DNA of 64,000 nucleotides. Source: Hyunsoonleella pacifica. Its GTDB lineage: Bacteria > Bacteroidota > Bacteroidia > Flavobacteriales > Flavobacteriaceae. Under the pieces are notes generated by a model. That model made no database searches. It was given only the letters and a program-made list of their open reading frames with translations, and was not told the origin of the DNA. Below are positions 53,311 through 62,057 of the stretch, one piece after another (position 1 is the stretch's first letter; every line of letters starts with the position of its first letter). The stretch lies in contig NZ_SIRS01000003.1 in assembly GCF_004310335.1 (NCBI RefSeq), forward strand, positions 1-64,000, written 5' to 3'. Both the position numbers and the translations under genes were made by a program.

Positions 53311-54051
53311 TTAAATCAAATCATCAACCAAATCCTCTTCTAAACCTTCAAAATCATTTAAAAATTCTTCAAAAATATGTTCAGTACTTACCGCATCATA
53401 GTTAATTGATACGAAAAACAAGCCTATAGCTCCCAAAGTATTGTTAGCAAAATTTGCCTGTTTTAATTTACGTTGCAATTCTTCTATTTTTATTTCTAAA
53501 TGTGCAATCATTCTGGTTTTAATGGCCAAATCATCATTCATTTTTTCCTGTAAATTCTCAAAACGCATTAGTAACTTCTGTTCCATGTTGGCCACTAAGG
53601 TTTTTAGTGTTTGCTCTTCTACATCTTTTTTAAACGATATGTACTGTTCTTGCTGCTCTTCTATAAAAGCAATTTTTTCAGGTTTAGATTTAAAAACTGC
53701 TTGTATTACTTCATGCTTAGGTACATGCTGTTTATAATAGTCTTGTATTTCTTTTTGATGTGTTTTAGCAATTTTTAAAAATCGTTCTTCTGGGTTTTCA
53801 AAATAATAACCACAAAGTGTATTTAATGTTTTTACTGATGGTTTGTAAACTTTTTGCTCTAGTTTATCTTTTTGCAATGCTTCTCTAAGATCAAAAGCCC
53901 GCTTTATGGTTCGTGCATCAATTTCCTTTCTATCTGCCACCCCTTCGTCTGCTATTTTCTTATAGTCAATTTCAGGTTCATCAGCCAAAATCAGGTCTGT
54001 AATATAAATAAATGCGGGCAGGTATGTTTCTGAGAGTCTTGTGATTGGCAT
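53311..54051 (-). CDS. Cytoplasmic coiled-coil protein of unknown function
   Basis: A 246-residue charged protein with no signal. Residues 1-110 are helical with the segment YKPSVKTLNTLCGYYFENPEE (given in part: VKTLNTLCGYYF). Residues 115-205 have the heptad pattern of a long coiled coil (QEQYISFKKDVEEQTLKTL, AIKTRMIAHLEIKIEELQ). The acidic tail is FLNDFEGLEEDLVDDLI. No family is recognised. It is the first gene of the two-gene minus-strand unit and its ATG is 59 bases from the palindrome at 54110-54124, so it may be controlled with the divergent lipoprotein/kinase genes. Confidence 0.72.
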   Translation of the reverse strand: MPITRLSETYLPAFIYITDLILADEPEIDYKKIADEGVADRKEIDARTIKRAFDLREALQKDKLEQKVYKPSVKTLNTLCGYYFENPEERFLKIAKTHQKEIQDYYKQHVPKHEVIQAVFKSKPEKIAFIEEQQEQYISFKKDVEEQTLKTLVANMEQKLLMRFENLQEKMNDDLAIKTRMIAHLEIKIEELQRKLKQANFANNTLGAIGLFFVSINYDAVSTEHIFEEFLNDFEGLEEDLVDDLI

Positions 54052-54109
54052 ACGCCAAATGTAAATAAAAAACTTAAAAAATCTGTCAAAATACAGTACG
54101 TCATATCCT

Positions 54110-54124
54110 TCATGACGGTCATGA
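54110..54124. promoter_or_regulatory. Candidate operator: TCATGAC-G-GTCATGA palindrome in the divergent spacer
   Basis: A perfect 7-bp inverted repeat with one central base lies in the 203-base spacer between the coiled-coil gene and the first 52-residue lipoprotein. Further GTCAT half-sites are at 54100 and 54156. A two-fold symmetric regulator, such as the NarL-like response regulator encoded 2.6 kb away, is a plausible binder. Confidence 0.5.
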
Positions 54125-54254
54125 CAGCACTTTCATACCCCTAAACTATTCCTTTGTCATGTACTTGAAAAGTCACACCGGTTAACACTTTAGCAAGTAT
54201 GTAAACGTCCCAAAACTTTCTTAACCGCAAGTTTAATTTTTAAAATTTAATATT

Positions 54255-54413
54255 ATGAAAAGTGTATTTAAAATAGTGTGCTTAGGGGTTTTATTAGCTA
54301 TATCTGCAACCTCGTGTACAAAAACAGATTTAGAAGCTGAAAATGAGGAGTTAGTGCCTGTGCAAACTGAGGGAGGAGACGAAAAAGTTAAAGCCGTTCC
54401 AAGAGATGATTAA
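54255..54413 (+). CDS. Small lipoprotein, 52 residues (first of tandem pair)
   Basis: ATG at 54255, TAA at 54411-54413. A lipoprotein signal with hydrophobic core and lipobox ISATSC (Cys21) leaves a mature part of only 32 residues, acidic: CTKTDLEAENEELVPVQ followed by TEGGDEK and a short tail ending PRDD. It is followed at once by a strong terminator. The next gene encodes a near-copy: the signal region and the first 17 mature residues are almost identical, and only the tail differs. A membrane-anchored small structural lipoprotein or a lipoprotein-derived signal peptide are both possible; function unknown. Confidence 0.82.
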   Translation: MKSVFKIVCLGVLLAISATSCTKTDLEAENEELVPVQTEGGDEKVKAVPRDD

Positions 54414-54442
54414 TCTCTAGATATTTGTTAATTAATTATGAA

Positions 54443-54469
54443 AAACCGTACAATTTGTACGGTTTTTTT
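54443..54469 (+). terminator. Terminator after the first small lipoprotein
   Basis: Perfect stem AAACCGTAC / GTACGGTTT with a 5-base loop, followed by seven T. It lies 30 bases after the stop. Confidence 0.88.
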
Positions 54470-54510
54470 ATTTTTAACCTGATCTATTAACAATTTAAAT
54501 ACTAAATCAC

Positions 54511-54669
54511 ATGAAAAAATTATTCAAAGTAGTCTGCTTAGGGGGTTTATTAGCAATTTCTGCTACCTCTTGTACAAAAACAGATTTAGAAGCTGAAAAT
54601 GAGGAATTGGTACCTGTACAAACTGTAGGCGCAGATGGAAAGGTATTACCTCCACCAGAAGGCGATTAA
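54511..54669 (+). CDS. Small lipoprotein, 52 residues (second of tandem pair)
   Basis: ATG at 54511, TAA at 54667-54669. It has the same length as its neighbour and the same lipobox ISATSC (Cys21). It has the identical mature start TKTDLEAENEELVPVQT but a different tail (VGADGKV then LPPPEGD). The DNA is also similar, indicating recent tandem duplication, with conservation focused on the signal and the first half of the mature part. It has its own terminator, so the pair is probably expressed separately. It is followed 108 bases later by the sensor kinase. Function unknown. Confidence 0.82.
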   Translation: MKKLFKVVCLGGLLAISATSCTKTDLEAENEELVPVQTVGADGKVLPPPEGD

Positions 54670-54691
54670 TTTAAATTTAATTTTTTAAAGA

Positions 54692-54719
54692 AAAGTCATA
54701 CTATATGTATGGCTTTTTT
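54692..54719 (+). terminator. Terminator after the second small lipoprotein
   Basis: Stem AAAGTCATA / TATGGCTTT (one G-U pair) with a CTATATG-type loop is followed by a T-run, 23 bases after the stop. Confidence 0.8.
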
Positions 54720-54777
54720 CATTAGATTTATGGGATATTTTGTTATGTAACAATTAATTCAGACTATAATTTCTATT

Positions 54778-56700
54778 TTGAATCTCTCAATCAAACATTA
54801 TATTCTTCTAGTATTTACCATAATCGTATGCATTCTAGGGTGTGTAAATAACAAAATACCCAAAGAAACGTCTGAATCTTATCATCTATTAGAATTAAGC
54901 AAACAAAAGGAGAATACTGACGACCAGCTCAGTCTCATTAATAAAGCTTTTAAAGTATCCGAACAATATCATATTGATTCTTTACATCTAGCCATTGTTT
55001 CTAAAAAAGGGATTCTTCATCTACAAAGGCAACAACAGGATAGTTTCTTGTACTACAATCAATTACTATTTAAAAAATCTCAACAAATTAGCAATAATCA
55101 TTACAAAGCTAGAAGTGCTTTCAATTTAGGATATTATTATGACGAACATAGTGTTATACAAGATAGTGCCTTTTATTTTTATGTGATAGCCAAAAATACT
55201 TTTCTCTCTCAAAGAGATACATTAAGAATTGCTGAGACCTTGATGAATATGGCAATACTACAAAATATTCAGAATAATTTTTTTGGAGCAAAAGAAAGTC
55301 TAATAGAAACTTTAAAATATTTAAACAAAAGTCCTAACAAAAAATACATCGCTTCCGTTTATAGTGAGTTGGCTGCTAGCAATCATAAATTACTCAATTA
55401 TACTGATGCTGAACAGCTTTACAATAAAGCTATCGAAATCACTAATGACAAGAATGACGTATTAAAGTATAAAAATAATTTAGCATTCTCTTACATCGAG
55501 CAAAATAAACAACATGATGCCATACCAATACTAAAAAAATTATTGAAGGATTCGTTATTACAAAAAGACCCTGAGCTTTATGCTAGGGTATTACATAATT
55601 TAAATTATGCCCACTGGTTAAACGGTAATAAAGATGTATTGCCTGCTTTTTTAGAAGCATTGCATATTCGTAAAGAAACAAACGATAAGCGTGGACAATT
55701 ACAAAGTTATACCGATTTGGGAAAATACTATTCCAAAACAAACCCTGGTAAAGCGAGCAAATATCTAGATACTTTAATACTTATTTCTAAAGTGCTGAGA
55801 AGTCCTAGAGCTGAAACTGATGCTTTGAAACTTTATATGACATTATATCCTAAACAGGTAACTTATAAAGACCGCTATATCTTTTTAAAAGACAGTTTGT
55901 ACAAGCAAGAGCTAAAGGTAAAAACACAGTTTGCTAAAATGCAGTACGACGATCAACAAGAAAAAGCACAAATACAACAATTGCAACAACAAGCCATAGA
56001 AGAAAAAGCAGCATTAGCCGTACAAAAAACACAAAAAACACTGTTTTTATCGCTTAGTGGTTTGCTTTTAATTGCCGGTATATCATTATACTATGCCTTA
56101 AGGCAACGCCATAAAAAAGAAAAATTAAAAGAGGTTTATAAAACAGAACAACTTATTAGTAAACGGTTGCATGATGAGCTCTCTAACGATATTTACGGTT
56201 TAATGGCATCCATAGAGCAAAACCCAAATAAAGACAAACATTATTTACTTGATAATTTAGAAAAAATATATGGCCAAACTCGATCAATATCCCACGATAA
56301 CAGAGAAATTGCTACCGGTGCTGCATTTGCAGAAGAGCTTAAAGATGCGCTAAGTACCTTTTACAACAAAGAGACCAATGTAGTTGTAAGCGGATTAAAT
56401 TCTATCTCTTGGGAAAACCTATCAGACCACAAATGTATCGCTATACATAGAACACTTAAAGAGTTGATGGTAAACATGAAAAAGCATAGTGAAGCTACAT
56501 TAGTTGCTATAAATTTTAAAAATGAAAGTAAACTAATACGTATTAACTATTCTGATAATGGTATTGGTTTACAAGAAGATCAAAAATTAGGTGTTGGCCT
56601 TAAAAATACGGTTTCCCGTATTGAAGGTGTTAATGGGAAAATTACATTTGATTCTGAAACAGGTAATGGAACAACCATTACCATTACAATTCCTAAATAG
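54778..56700 (+). CDS. TPR-type sensor histidine kinase
   Basis: A 640-residue membrane kinase. The start is TTG at 54778 (an in-frame stop lies 30 bases before it). An N-terminal signal-anchor (about 5-22, LLVFTIIVCILGC) ends in a lipobox-like Cys. The periplasmic part has six to seven TPR-like helical pairs (about 40-380), followed by a coiled coil, a membrane segment (about 421-441, LFLSLSGLLLIAGISLYYAL) and a HisKA_3-like helix with His465 (KRLHDELSNDIYGLM). The HATPase domain has the N box at about 570, DNGIGL and GVGLKNTVSRIEG. The response regulator follows 9 bases later. The signal is unknown; the two small lipoproteins just upstream are candidate partners. Confidence 0.88.
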   Translation: MNLSIKHYILLVFTIIVCILGCVNNKIPKETSESYHLLELSKQKENTDDQLSLINKAFKVSEQYHIDSLHLAIVSKKGILHLQRQQQDSFLYYNQLLFKKSQQISNNHYKARSAFNLGYYYDEHSVIQDSAFYFYVIAKNTFLSQRDTLRIAETLMNMAILQNIQNNFFGAKESLIETLKYLNKSPNKKYIASVYSELAASNHKLLNYTDAEQLYNKAIEITNDKNDVLKYKNNLAFSYIEQNKQHDAIPILKKLLKDSLLQKDPELYARVLHNLNYAHWLNGNKDVLPAFLEALHIRKETNDKRGQLQSYTDLGKYYSKTNPGKASKYLDTLILISKVLRSPRAETDALKLYMTLYPKQVTYKDRYIFLKDSLYKQELKVKTQFAKMQYDDQQEKAQIQQLQQQAIEEKAALAVQKTQKTLFLSLSGLLLIAGISLYYALRQRHKKEKLKEVYKTEQLISKRLHDELSNDIYGLMASIEQNPNKDKHYLLDNLEKIYGQTRSISHDNREIATGAAFAEELKDALSTFYNKETNVVVSGLNSISWENLSDHKCIAIHRTLKELMVNMKKHSEATLVAINFKNESKLIRINYSDNGIGLQEDQKLGVGLKNTVSRIEGVNGKITFDSETGNGTTITITIPK

Positions 56701-56709
56701 CGCGCATTC

Positions 56710-57378
56710 ATGTTTAAAAAAATACTCCTAGTTGAAGATATAGATAGTATTGGACATGGCATGTCTTTAAAACTAGAACAGGATTTAGATATTAAAAATA
56801 TCACAATGACCCAATATTGTGATGATGCCTATTTAAAGTTTTTAAAGGCAGAGCAAGATCAAGCCCCATTCGATTTAATAATTACCGATCTTTCCTTTAA
56901 AAAAGATTATAAAAATAGTAGTATTTCATCTGGAGAACAATTAATTAAAAAATTGCGCAACCAAAACTATAACATCCCTATAGTAGTATATTCTGTAGAG
57001 GAGCGTCCTACGGTTGTTAAAAAGTTAATAGATTGGTATGATATTTCAGCCTATGTTTTTAAAGGGAGAAATAGTACTAAAAATATGGTTGATGCACTTA
57101 AATCCGTAAAAACAGGAAAACACTTTATATCTTCTGAAGTAACGGCTACATTTCAAAAAAATGAGGTTTTTACCCTTGAGGAGTTTGACACGATTATACT
57201 CCGTGAACTCTCCAAAGGAAAGACACAAGAAGAAATTTCTGCATATCTAAAATCTAAGGATATATCTCCAAGTAGTTTAAGTTCTATAGAAAAACGACTT
57301 AACAGATTGAAAGATGAACTTAAGGCAAAAACTACGATACAGTTAATCGCCAATGCCAAAGACTTAGGTTTAATATAA
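56710..57378 (+). CDS. Response regulator, NarL-like with divergent output domain
   Basis: A 222-residue regulator paired with the TPR kinase. The receiver domain (1-125) shows LLVEDIDSIGHGMSLKLEQ, the phospho-acceptor region FDLIITDLSFKK and the conserved Ser/Thr-Lys region (IVVYSVEE, YVFKGRNS). The C-terminal part (about 155-222) has the LuxR-like helix order (FTLEEFDTIILRELSKGKTQ, then ISPSSLSSIEKRLNRLKDEL), but the usual TVxxHxxNIxxKL recognition motif is replaced by SSLSSIEKRLNRLK. DNA binding is therefore likely but with altered specificity. It probably regulates this cluster. Confidence 0.87.
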   Translation: MFKKILLVEDIDSIGHGMSLKLEQDLDIKNITMTQYCDDAYLKFLKAEQDQAPFDLIITDLSFKKDYKNSSISSGEQLIKKLRNQNYNIPIVVYSVEERPTVVKKLIDWYDISAYVFKGRNSTKNMVDALKSVKTGKHFISSEVTATFQKNEVFTLEEFDTIILRELSKGKTQEEISAYLKSKDISPSSLSSIEKRLNRLKDELKAKTTIQLIANAKDLGLI

Positions 57379-57412
57379 TTCTTACTTATTTCCCATTTAG
57401 ACTATTATTTAT

Positions 57413-57483
57413 GCGCCTTAGCGCAAAACCCTTTTGCTTTACGGTTTCCCGTAATCGCCTAGAATTCATACTATTTAGGTTTG
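57413..57483 (+). promoter_or_regulatory. Spacer with two mini-hairpins and a -7 box before the M48 gene
   Basis: GCGC-CTTA-GCGC (57413-57424) and ACGG-TTTC-CCGT (57441-57452) can each form a short stem. TAGGTTTG at 57476-57483 is an exact TAnnTTTG box, 40 bases before the ATG of the M48 peptidase. The region likely carries the promoter of the three exported-protein genes and could end the kinase/regulator message. Confidence 0.4.
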
Positions 57484-57522
57484 TTAGTGTACGATTTTAA
57501 TAACCACTAAAAGCAACCAAAA

Positions 57523-59073
57523 ATGAAAACTAATCTAAAGCCTATATGGTATGGAGTACTCCTGTTTTGTACGCAATTCCTATTTGCACAAAAGGAAGAA
57601 ATCTGGGAAGAAGCAACTGTTTTTGAATTTGCATTACCCTACGAGACCATTACCATAAACTATGACGAAGAAAATTTTGTATTCAATGTTACTGACAAAA
57701 CAAAATTTTTACTTGGCAAAAAGAAATCTATTCCAAAGGAAAAAATCTCAATAGGTAGTACCGTAAATGTGGGTATAGTAATTGAAAACAGAAAACGCGT
57801 ATTAACAAAAATTATATTAGATAAAGATGACTATGGAGAGGTTAAAAAATTTGAAGGTGTGTTTGAATCTTTTGAAGGAGATACTGCAGTTATAGATGGC
57901 AGAAAAGTAGCATTAACAAATAATACCACAATAGAATGTAAAGGAGATCCAAATTGTGCCTGTAGTAAAGGGAGAAGTTTTTTAGGTTTTGATGAATTAC
58001 AGTTAGGCAGTTTTCTAACTGTCTATGGCGAACAAAATAATGATGGTGTTTGCATGGCTTCTAAAATAGAAGTATGCAAAAACACTTATGGCAAGGTAGA
58101 CCAAGAGTTTATGATGAGCTTAAGAAATGATTTTGATGCCTCAAACCTTAATCAATATAAAAGTATACCAAGTAATGTATTTAAAGCTGCTCATGGGCTA
58201 CACAATGGCACTATAAAAATGGGGAATTTAGAATTTAAATTACTGGATGATATTCGTATTCAAGGGTACATTAATATGATAGGAAATCGTGTGCTTCCCG
58301 CATACGCTAAAGAAGACAGTTTTTCAGAGAAGCATGATGTAGTTTTTAGATTTTATGTTATAGAAAACGAAATACCAAATGCCTCTGCTTTACCAAATGG
58401 TATGATATTTATTCACACTGGCTTGTTAAAACTAATGGAAAATGAGGCACAAATAGCAGCTGTATTAGGTCATGAAATAGCACATGTAACTTACGAACAT
58501 GGTATAAAAAGATACAAAACTACAAGGTTTACCAATAGCAACTTAGGTAAAAAAACCTCTAAATGGTTAAAGAAAGCATTCAAAAAGAAAATTAATATCA
58601 ACGAAAATTCTGTTTTAGGAAGCACATTAGATACTGCCTTAGAGTACACTACTCCAGATACAGTAATGAGTTTATTTAATAAAAAGAATGAAACACAATC
58701 GGACAGAGTTGGACTTTACTATATGGTAGAAGCAGGTTACGACCCCAGAGAAGCTGCAAATTTTTGGGGTATTATGAAAGATTACACAGGCAATCAAAAG
58801 TTTATAAATAAAATTTTTACCTCTACTCTAGGTATGGTAAACAATATTCAATCAGATTTAGATGAAACAGATTATAGTGCTTTGGGTAAAGAAGGTATGG
58901 ATCTTTTGGTAAAAAATTTAATGGAGACTATTTACACATCACACCCATTGGCAATAAAGAGATTAGGTGCTATTAATATCCTACTAAGCTCTACATATTC
59001 TGATACAGATTTTTCGAAGTTAGAAACGGGAGAGAAACCTTTTATGAATTATTTAGGCATTTTTAAACAATAG
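57523..59073 (+). CDS. Exported M48-family zinc metalloprotease
   Basis: A 516-residue protein with a signal peptide (1-22, LLFCTQFLFAQ). Two beta-barrel-like segments of about 70 residues (about 25-180, each with strand-turn patterns similar to DUF5666) are followed by a helical linker and the M48 peptidase domain. It has HEIAH at His317/Glu318/His321 (AAVLGHEIAHVTYEHG), and the third ligand is probably the Glu of KNETQSDRVGLYYM. Family members (BepA, LoiP-like) cleave misfolded envelope proteins. It is the first of three exported proteins, followed 2 bases later by the VWA gene. A quality-control role in the envelope is likely. Confidence 0.9.
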   Translation: MKTNLKPIWYGVLLFCTQFLFAQKEEIWEEATVFEFALPYETITINYDEENFVFNVTDKTKFLLGKKKSIPKEKISIGSTVNVGIVIENRKRVLTKIILDKDDYGEVKKFEGVFESFEGDTAVIDGRKVALTNNTTIECKGDPNCACSKGRSFLGFDELQLGSFLTVYGEQNNDGVCMASKIEVCKNTYGKVDQEFMMSLRNDFDASNLNQYKSIPSNVFKAAHGLHNGTIKMGNLEFKLLDDIRIQGYINMIGNRVLPAYAKEDSFSEKHDVVFRFYVIENEIPNASALPNGMIFIHTGLLKLMENEAQIAAVLGHEIAHVTYEHGIKRYKTTRFTNSNLGKKTSKWLKKAFKKKININENSVLGSTLDTALEYTTPDTVMSLFNKKNETQSDRVGLYYMVEAGYDPREAANFWGIMKDYTGNQKFINKIFTSTLGMVNNIQSDLDETDYSALGKEGMDLLVKNLMETIYTSHPLAIKRLGAINILLSSTYSDTDFSKLETGEKPFMNYLGIFKQ

Positions 59074-59075
59074 TT

Positions 59076-60569
59076 ATGAAACAGTTTATCGGTTTAAGTG
59101 TATTGTGCTGTATTATACTCTCTGTAGTATGGCAAACACCAAAAACAGCGCAATACCAAACTCCATTCAAATTAGAAAAGCTTTTAAAGGATTCTATAGT
59201 AAACAAAACATCTACCATATTTCTTATTGATAAATCCGGAAGTATGGCTAGGGCTGGAGAGAGCGGAAAACCTAAATGGGAAGAAGCAAAAGAAGCTGCC
59301 CTAAAAGCAACATCATCAATTTTAAAAAGTGATAGCAAAAATCAACAAGTCGCTTTTTTAACATTCTCTGGAGGTTGTGTTGAAGATCCTACCAAACAGC
59401 AAAACTTAAAATTTAGTAGCGATTATAAAGATATCGCACAACAACTTAAAGCTATTGGAAGACCAGGAGGAGGCACTCCCTTACACGAAGCTGTAATTTC
59501 AGCTAAAAAACGGCTTCAATATTATAGCTCTAACTATGGAGATGGCGATGTTTCTAAACTTATTGTTTTAAGTGATGGGGTGGCAACTTGTGGGCAGATA
59601 AGGCCTAAAGACGTATATGGTACAGGTACAACAATGGTAACAATCGGGACTAATACCCAAACTACTACACCTGCTAGAGGTAGCTCAACGCAACAACCCA
59701 ACGCCCCAAAAAATAACACTTATGGAAACACCTCCAATAGTAGCACCTCATCTAAAATGAGTTCTCTTGTTGGAAACACTAATATTCCCGTAAAGTATTT
59801 TACCATTGGTTTTGATATTAAACCAGGGTCGCCCGCAGAACGCGACCTACAATATTTAGCTGGCCAATCTGGTGGTAAATATCTTAATACCCAAAACGAA
59901 TTTGAACTCACTAGAGCGTTTACAAAGTTTTTTAAAGTTTACTATCCAAAACCCCAAAGTAGCATCCAAAATTTAGACTTTGAAAAAGCACACATGTTCC
60001 TTACTGGTGTGGAAGCTATTCAAGGAGAAAAATATAGGAAAGCAAAACAGCTATTTGAAGATTTCTATAAGGAGCATCAAAAAGATTTTAATGCTGCATT
60101 TAACTTGGCATTAATGTACGAGGCTAATGATTTTCATTTACAAGCTATTGAAAAATTTGAAACTTATCTAGCGCTTCATCCCAAAGCTGAAGATAAAGAT
60201 TGGGTTATTGAGCAAATACAGCTATTGCAAAATGATATGCTAAATTTTTATGATTACACTAAAAAACTTTTAAAAACAGATCTAGAATATCTAGAACACC
60301 ATTTTAAGAAAGTACAAAATGGAGAAAGTCTAGCCTTAGCATACGAATTCACTGGGTTTATAAAAGAAAAGGAATTTTACTATAAAGACTTGCCTTCCAA
60401 ATTAGGACTTGAAAGTAGGTCTAAACAAGAGTTATGTAACACCATACAGTCAGGTTTAAACAAATGTGCTAAATACATTAAAAAGGATCCTGAAAATTGG
60501 GACAAAAATGCAACATCCCCTCTTTCATTAGTATTTTTTAATCTAGAGATGCTTATCAATGCATTATAA
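59076..60569 (+). CDS. Exported VWA-domain protein with TPR-like C-terminal part
   Basis: A 497-residue protein. It has a signal peptide (about 1-20, CCIILSVVWQ), then a von Willebrand A domain (about 44-290) with a complete metal-ion-dependent adhesion site: FLIDKSGSMARAG (Asp52, Ser54, Ser56), a Thr in GRPGGGTPLHEAV and SKLIVLSDGVATCG. A Thr/Ser/Asn-rich insertion interrupts the domain (about 190-230). From about 305 there are TPR-like helices (FLTGVEAIQGEKYRKAKQ, FNLALMYEANDFHLQAIEKF). It probably binds partner proteins in the periplasm or at the surface. It lies 2 bases after the M48 gene. Confidence 0.88.
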   Translation: MKQFIGLSVLCCIILSVVWQTPKTAQYQTPFKLEKLLKDSIVNKTSTIFLIDKSGSMARAGESGKPKWEEAKEAALKATSSILKSDSKNQQVAFLTFSGGCVEDPTKQQNLKFSSDYKDIAQQLKAIGRPGGGTPLHEAVISAKKRLQYYSSNYGDGDVSKLIVLSDGVATCGQIRPKDVYGTGTTMVTIGTNTQTTTPARGSSTQQPNAPKNNTYGNTSNSSTSSKMSSLVGNTNIPVKYFTIGFDIKPGSPAERDLQYLAGQSGGKYLNTQNEFELTRAFTKFFKVYYPKPQSSIQNLDFEKAHMFLTGVEAIQGEKYRKAKQLFEDFYKEHQKDFNAAFNLALMYEANDFHLQAIEKFETYLALHPKAEDKDWVIEQIQLLQNDMLNFYDYTKKLLKTDLEYLEHHFKKVQNGESLALAYEFTGFIKEKEFYYKDLPSKLGLESRSKQELCNTIQSGLNKCAKYIKKDPENWDKNATSPLSLVFFNLEMLINAL

Positions 60570-60641
60570 ATTAAACTCCAAAATAAAACTATAACACACA
60601 TAAATCATAATCAAAATTTCAAATTAAAACATCTACTAAAA

Positions 60642-61967
60642 ATGAAAAACTACAACATACACTTACTACTTATAATTCTATCAATTGTATCTTTTAGTTA
60701 TGGTCAAACTAACGAAAACAAACAGGGTAATCTCAAAATAATAACAGATTTATCCCTTAAGGATAATCCAAAAAACTGGAATTTTTCTAAAACTATAAGT
60801 ACATCCCAAAAGGCGTCTTCCTACAAGAAAATAGCAAAAGATCATTTAAAGAAAAATGATAACCAACTTGCAATGTTGAGTTTAATGACTGGGCTATCCA
60901 AAACCAAAAAGCGAGGTCAGATTAAAAAATTTAAAAAGCTACTAACTAAAGATTTTGTTTCCTCTACATTTGATGAATGGTCTAAAGAACACCATAAACT
61001 TGAGACAGCAATCACAGAAAAAGAGCTTATCGATAAAATTAAAGAACAATTAAAATTAATTCATCATCTAAAGTATTTAAGAAGTGTAAATGAATTAATT
61101 ACTGTTTCTGAAAACTTAGAAGACTACAAACCCTTATCTGTTGACATTAAAATTGATGAAGATCTACAGAAGTCTTATAAAGAAAATAAAGCTGCTATTG
61201 CCCCCTATTATTATGATCTAGCCCAAAATCTTGAAGGTAAAGCCCAAACAAAATTGGATTGGAAAAAGGTAAGTGCATATTACAGAATAACAACATATTA
61301 CCAAAAAGATTATGAAGATGCAAATACAAGGGAAAAAAATGCCTTAGAGCATTCTATATACACTCTAAACGTGAGACCTGAAATTATTCAATCGCAAAAA
61401 TATAGACGTTTAGATAAATCACTTCAACTATTAATTACCGATAGAGTTTCACAAACTTTAAATTATGGTACTTTACCTCATTTAAAACTTTTTGCACCTG
61501 AAACTTTAACTGATTATTCCATCCATTTAAGAATATCTGATATTGATGTACAACATGGAAGTGTAAAATCTACAAAGGTAAATTACGATAGAGAGATAGT
61601 AACTGGAAAAGACGATAATGGTAACGAAATTAAAAAAAGAGTAAATGCTACTGGTGTAATTTATTCAAAAGAAAGCAAAGCAAGATTGATGATATCTTTG
61701 GAAATAAGAAACAACAATTCTAGTGAGATTATGTTTTCTAAAGTATTTAGTGGCCTCAAGCAATGGCACGACAGATGGTATAAGTTAAATGGCGATGAAG
61801 ATGCTTTAACTAAAAAACAAAAGAGATTATTACCATATTCTACCACTCCGCAAGAAACACCATCTGATTTAAAGATGATACAAGATGCTGTGGAATCTGA
61901 ACTAAAAAATATGGATAACTTTTTACACTCAAATTTTTTATATGAAAAGGGAAAGGTGTTGTATTAA
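60642..61967 (+). CDS. Exported protein of unknown function
   Basis: A 441-residue protein with a clear signal peptide (1-21, ending VSFSYGQ). It is Lys-rich, with a helical first half (about 50-225) and a beta-rich second half (about 265-385: YSIHLRISDIDVQHGSVKST, VIYSKESKARLMISLEIRN, quoted in part). The tail is helical, starting PSDLKMIQDAVESELKNMDN. No cofactor, zinc or nucleotide motif is seen. I do not recognise the family. It follows the VWA gene by 72 bases and ends the exported-protein trio, so it probably works with the M48 protease and the VWA protein. Confidence 0.75.
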   Translation: MKNYNIHLLLIILSIVSFSYGQTNENKQGNLKIITDLSLKDNPKNWNFSKTISTSQKASSYKKIAKDHLKKNDNQLAMLSLMTGLSKTKKRGQIKKFKKLLTKDFVSSTFDEWSKEHHKLETAITEKELIDKIKEQLKLIHHLKYLRSVNELITVSENLEDYKPLSVDIKIDEDLQKSYKENKAAIAPYYYDLAQNLEGKAQTKLDWKKVSAYYRITTYYQKDYEDANTREKNALEHSIYTLNVRPEIIQSQKYRRLDKSLQLLITDRVSQTLNYGTLPHLKLFAPETLTDYSIHLRISDIDVQHGSVKSTKVNYDREIVTGKDDNGNEIKKRVNATGVIYSKESKARLMISLEIRNNNSSEIMFSKVFSGLKQWHDRWYKLNGDEDALTKKQKRLLPYSTTPQETPSDLKMIQDAVESELKNMDNFLHSNFLYEKGKVLY

Positions 61968-62004
61968 CTTTTACTATGTTGAAGTCGTAAGCCTAGGATA
62001 AAAT

Positions 62005-62036
62005 AAAAAATGCGAACTCTTGTTCGCATTTTTTAT
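62005..62036. terminator. Bidirectional terminator between the exported-protein gene and gltD
   Basis: A 13-bp stem (AAAAAATGCGAAC paired with its near-complement TTCGCATTTTTT) and a 5-base loop serve both converging units. Confidence 0.85.
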
Positions 62037-62057
62037 GTATTAAGTTTAAAGGGATTT

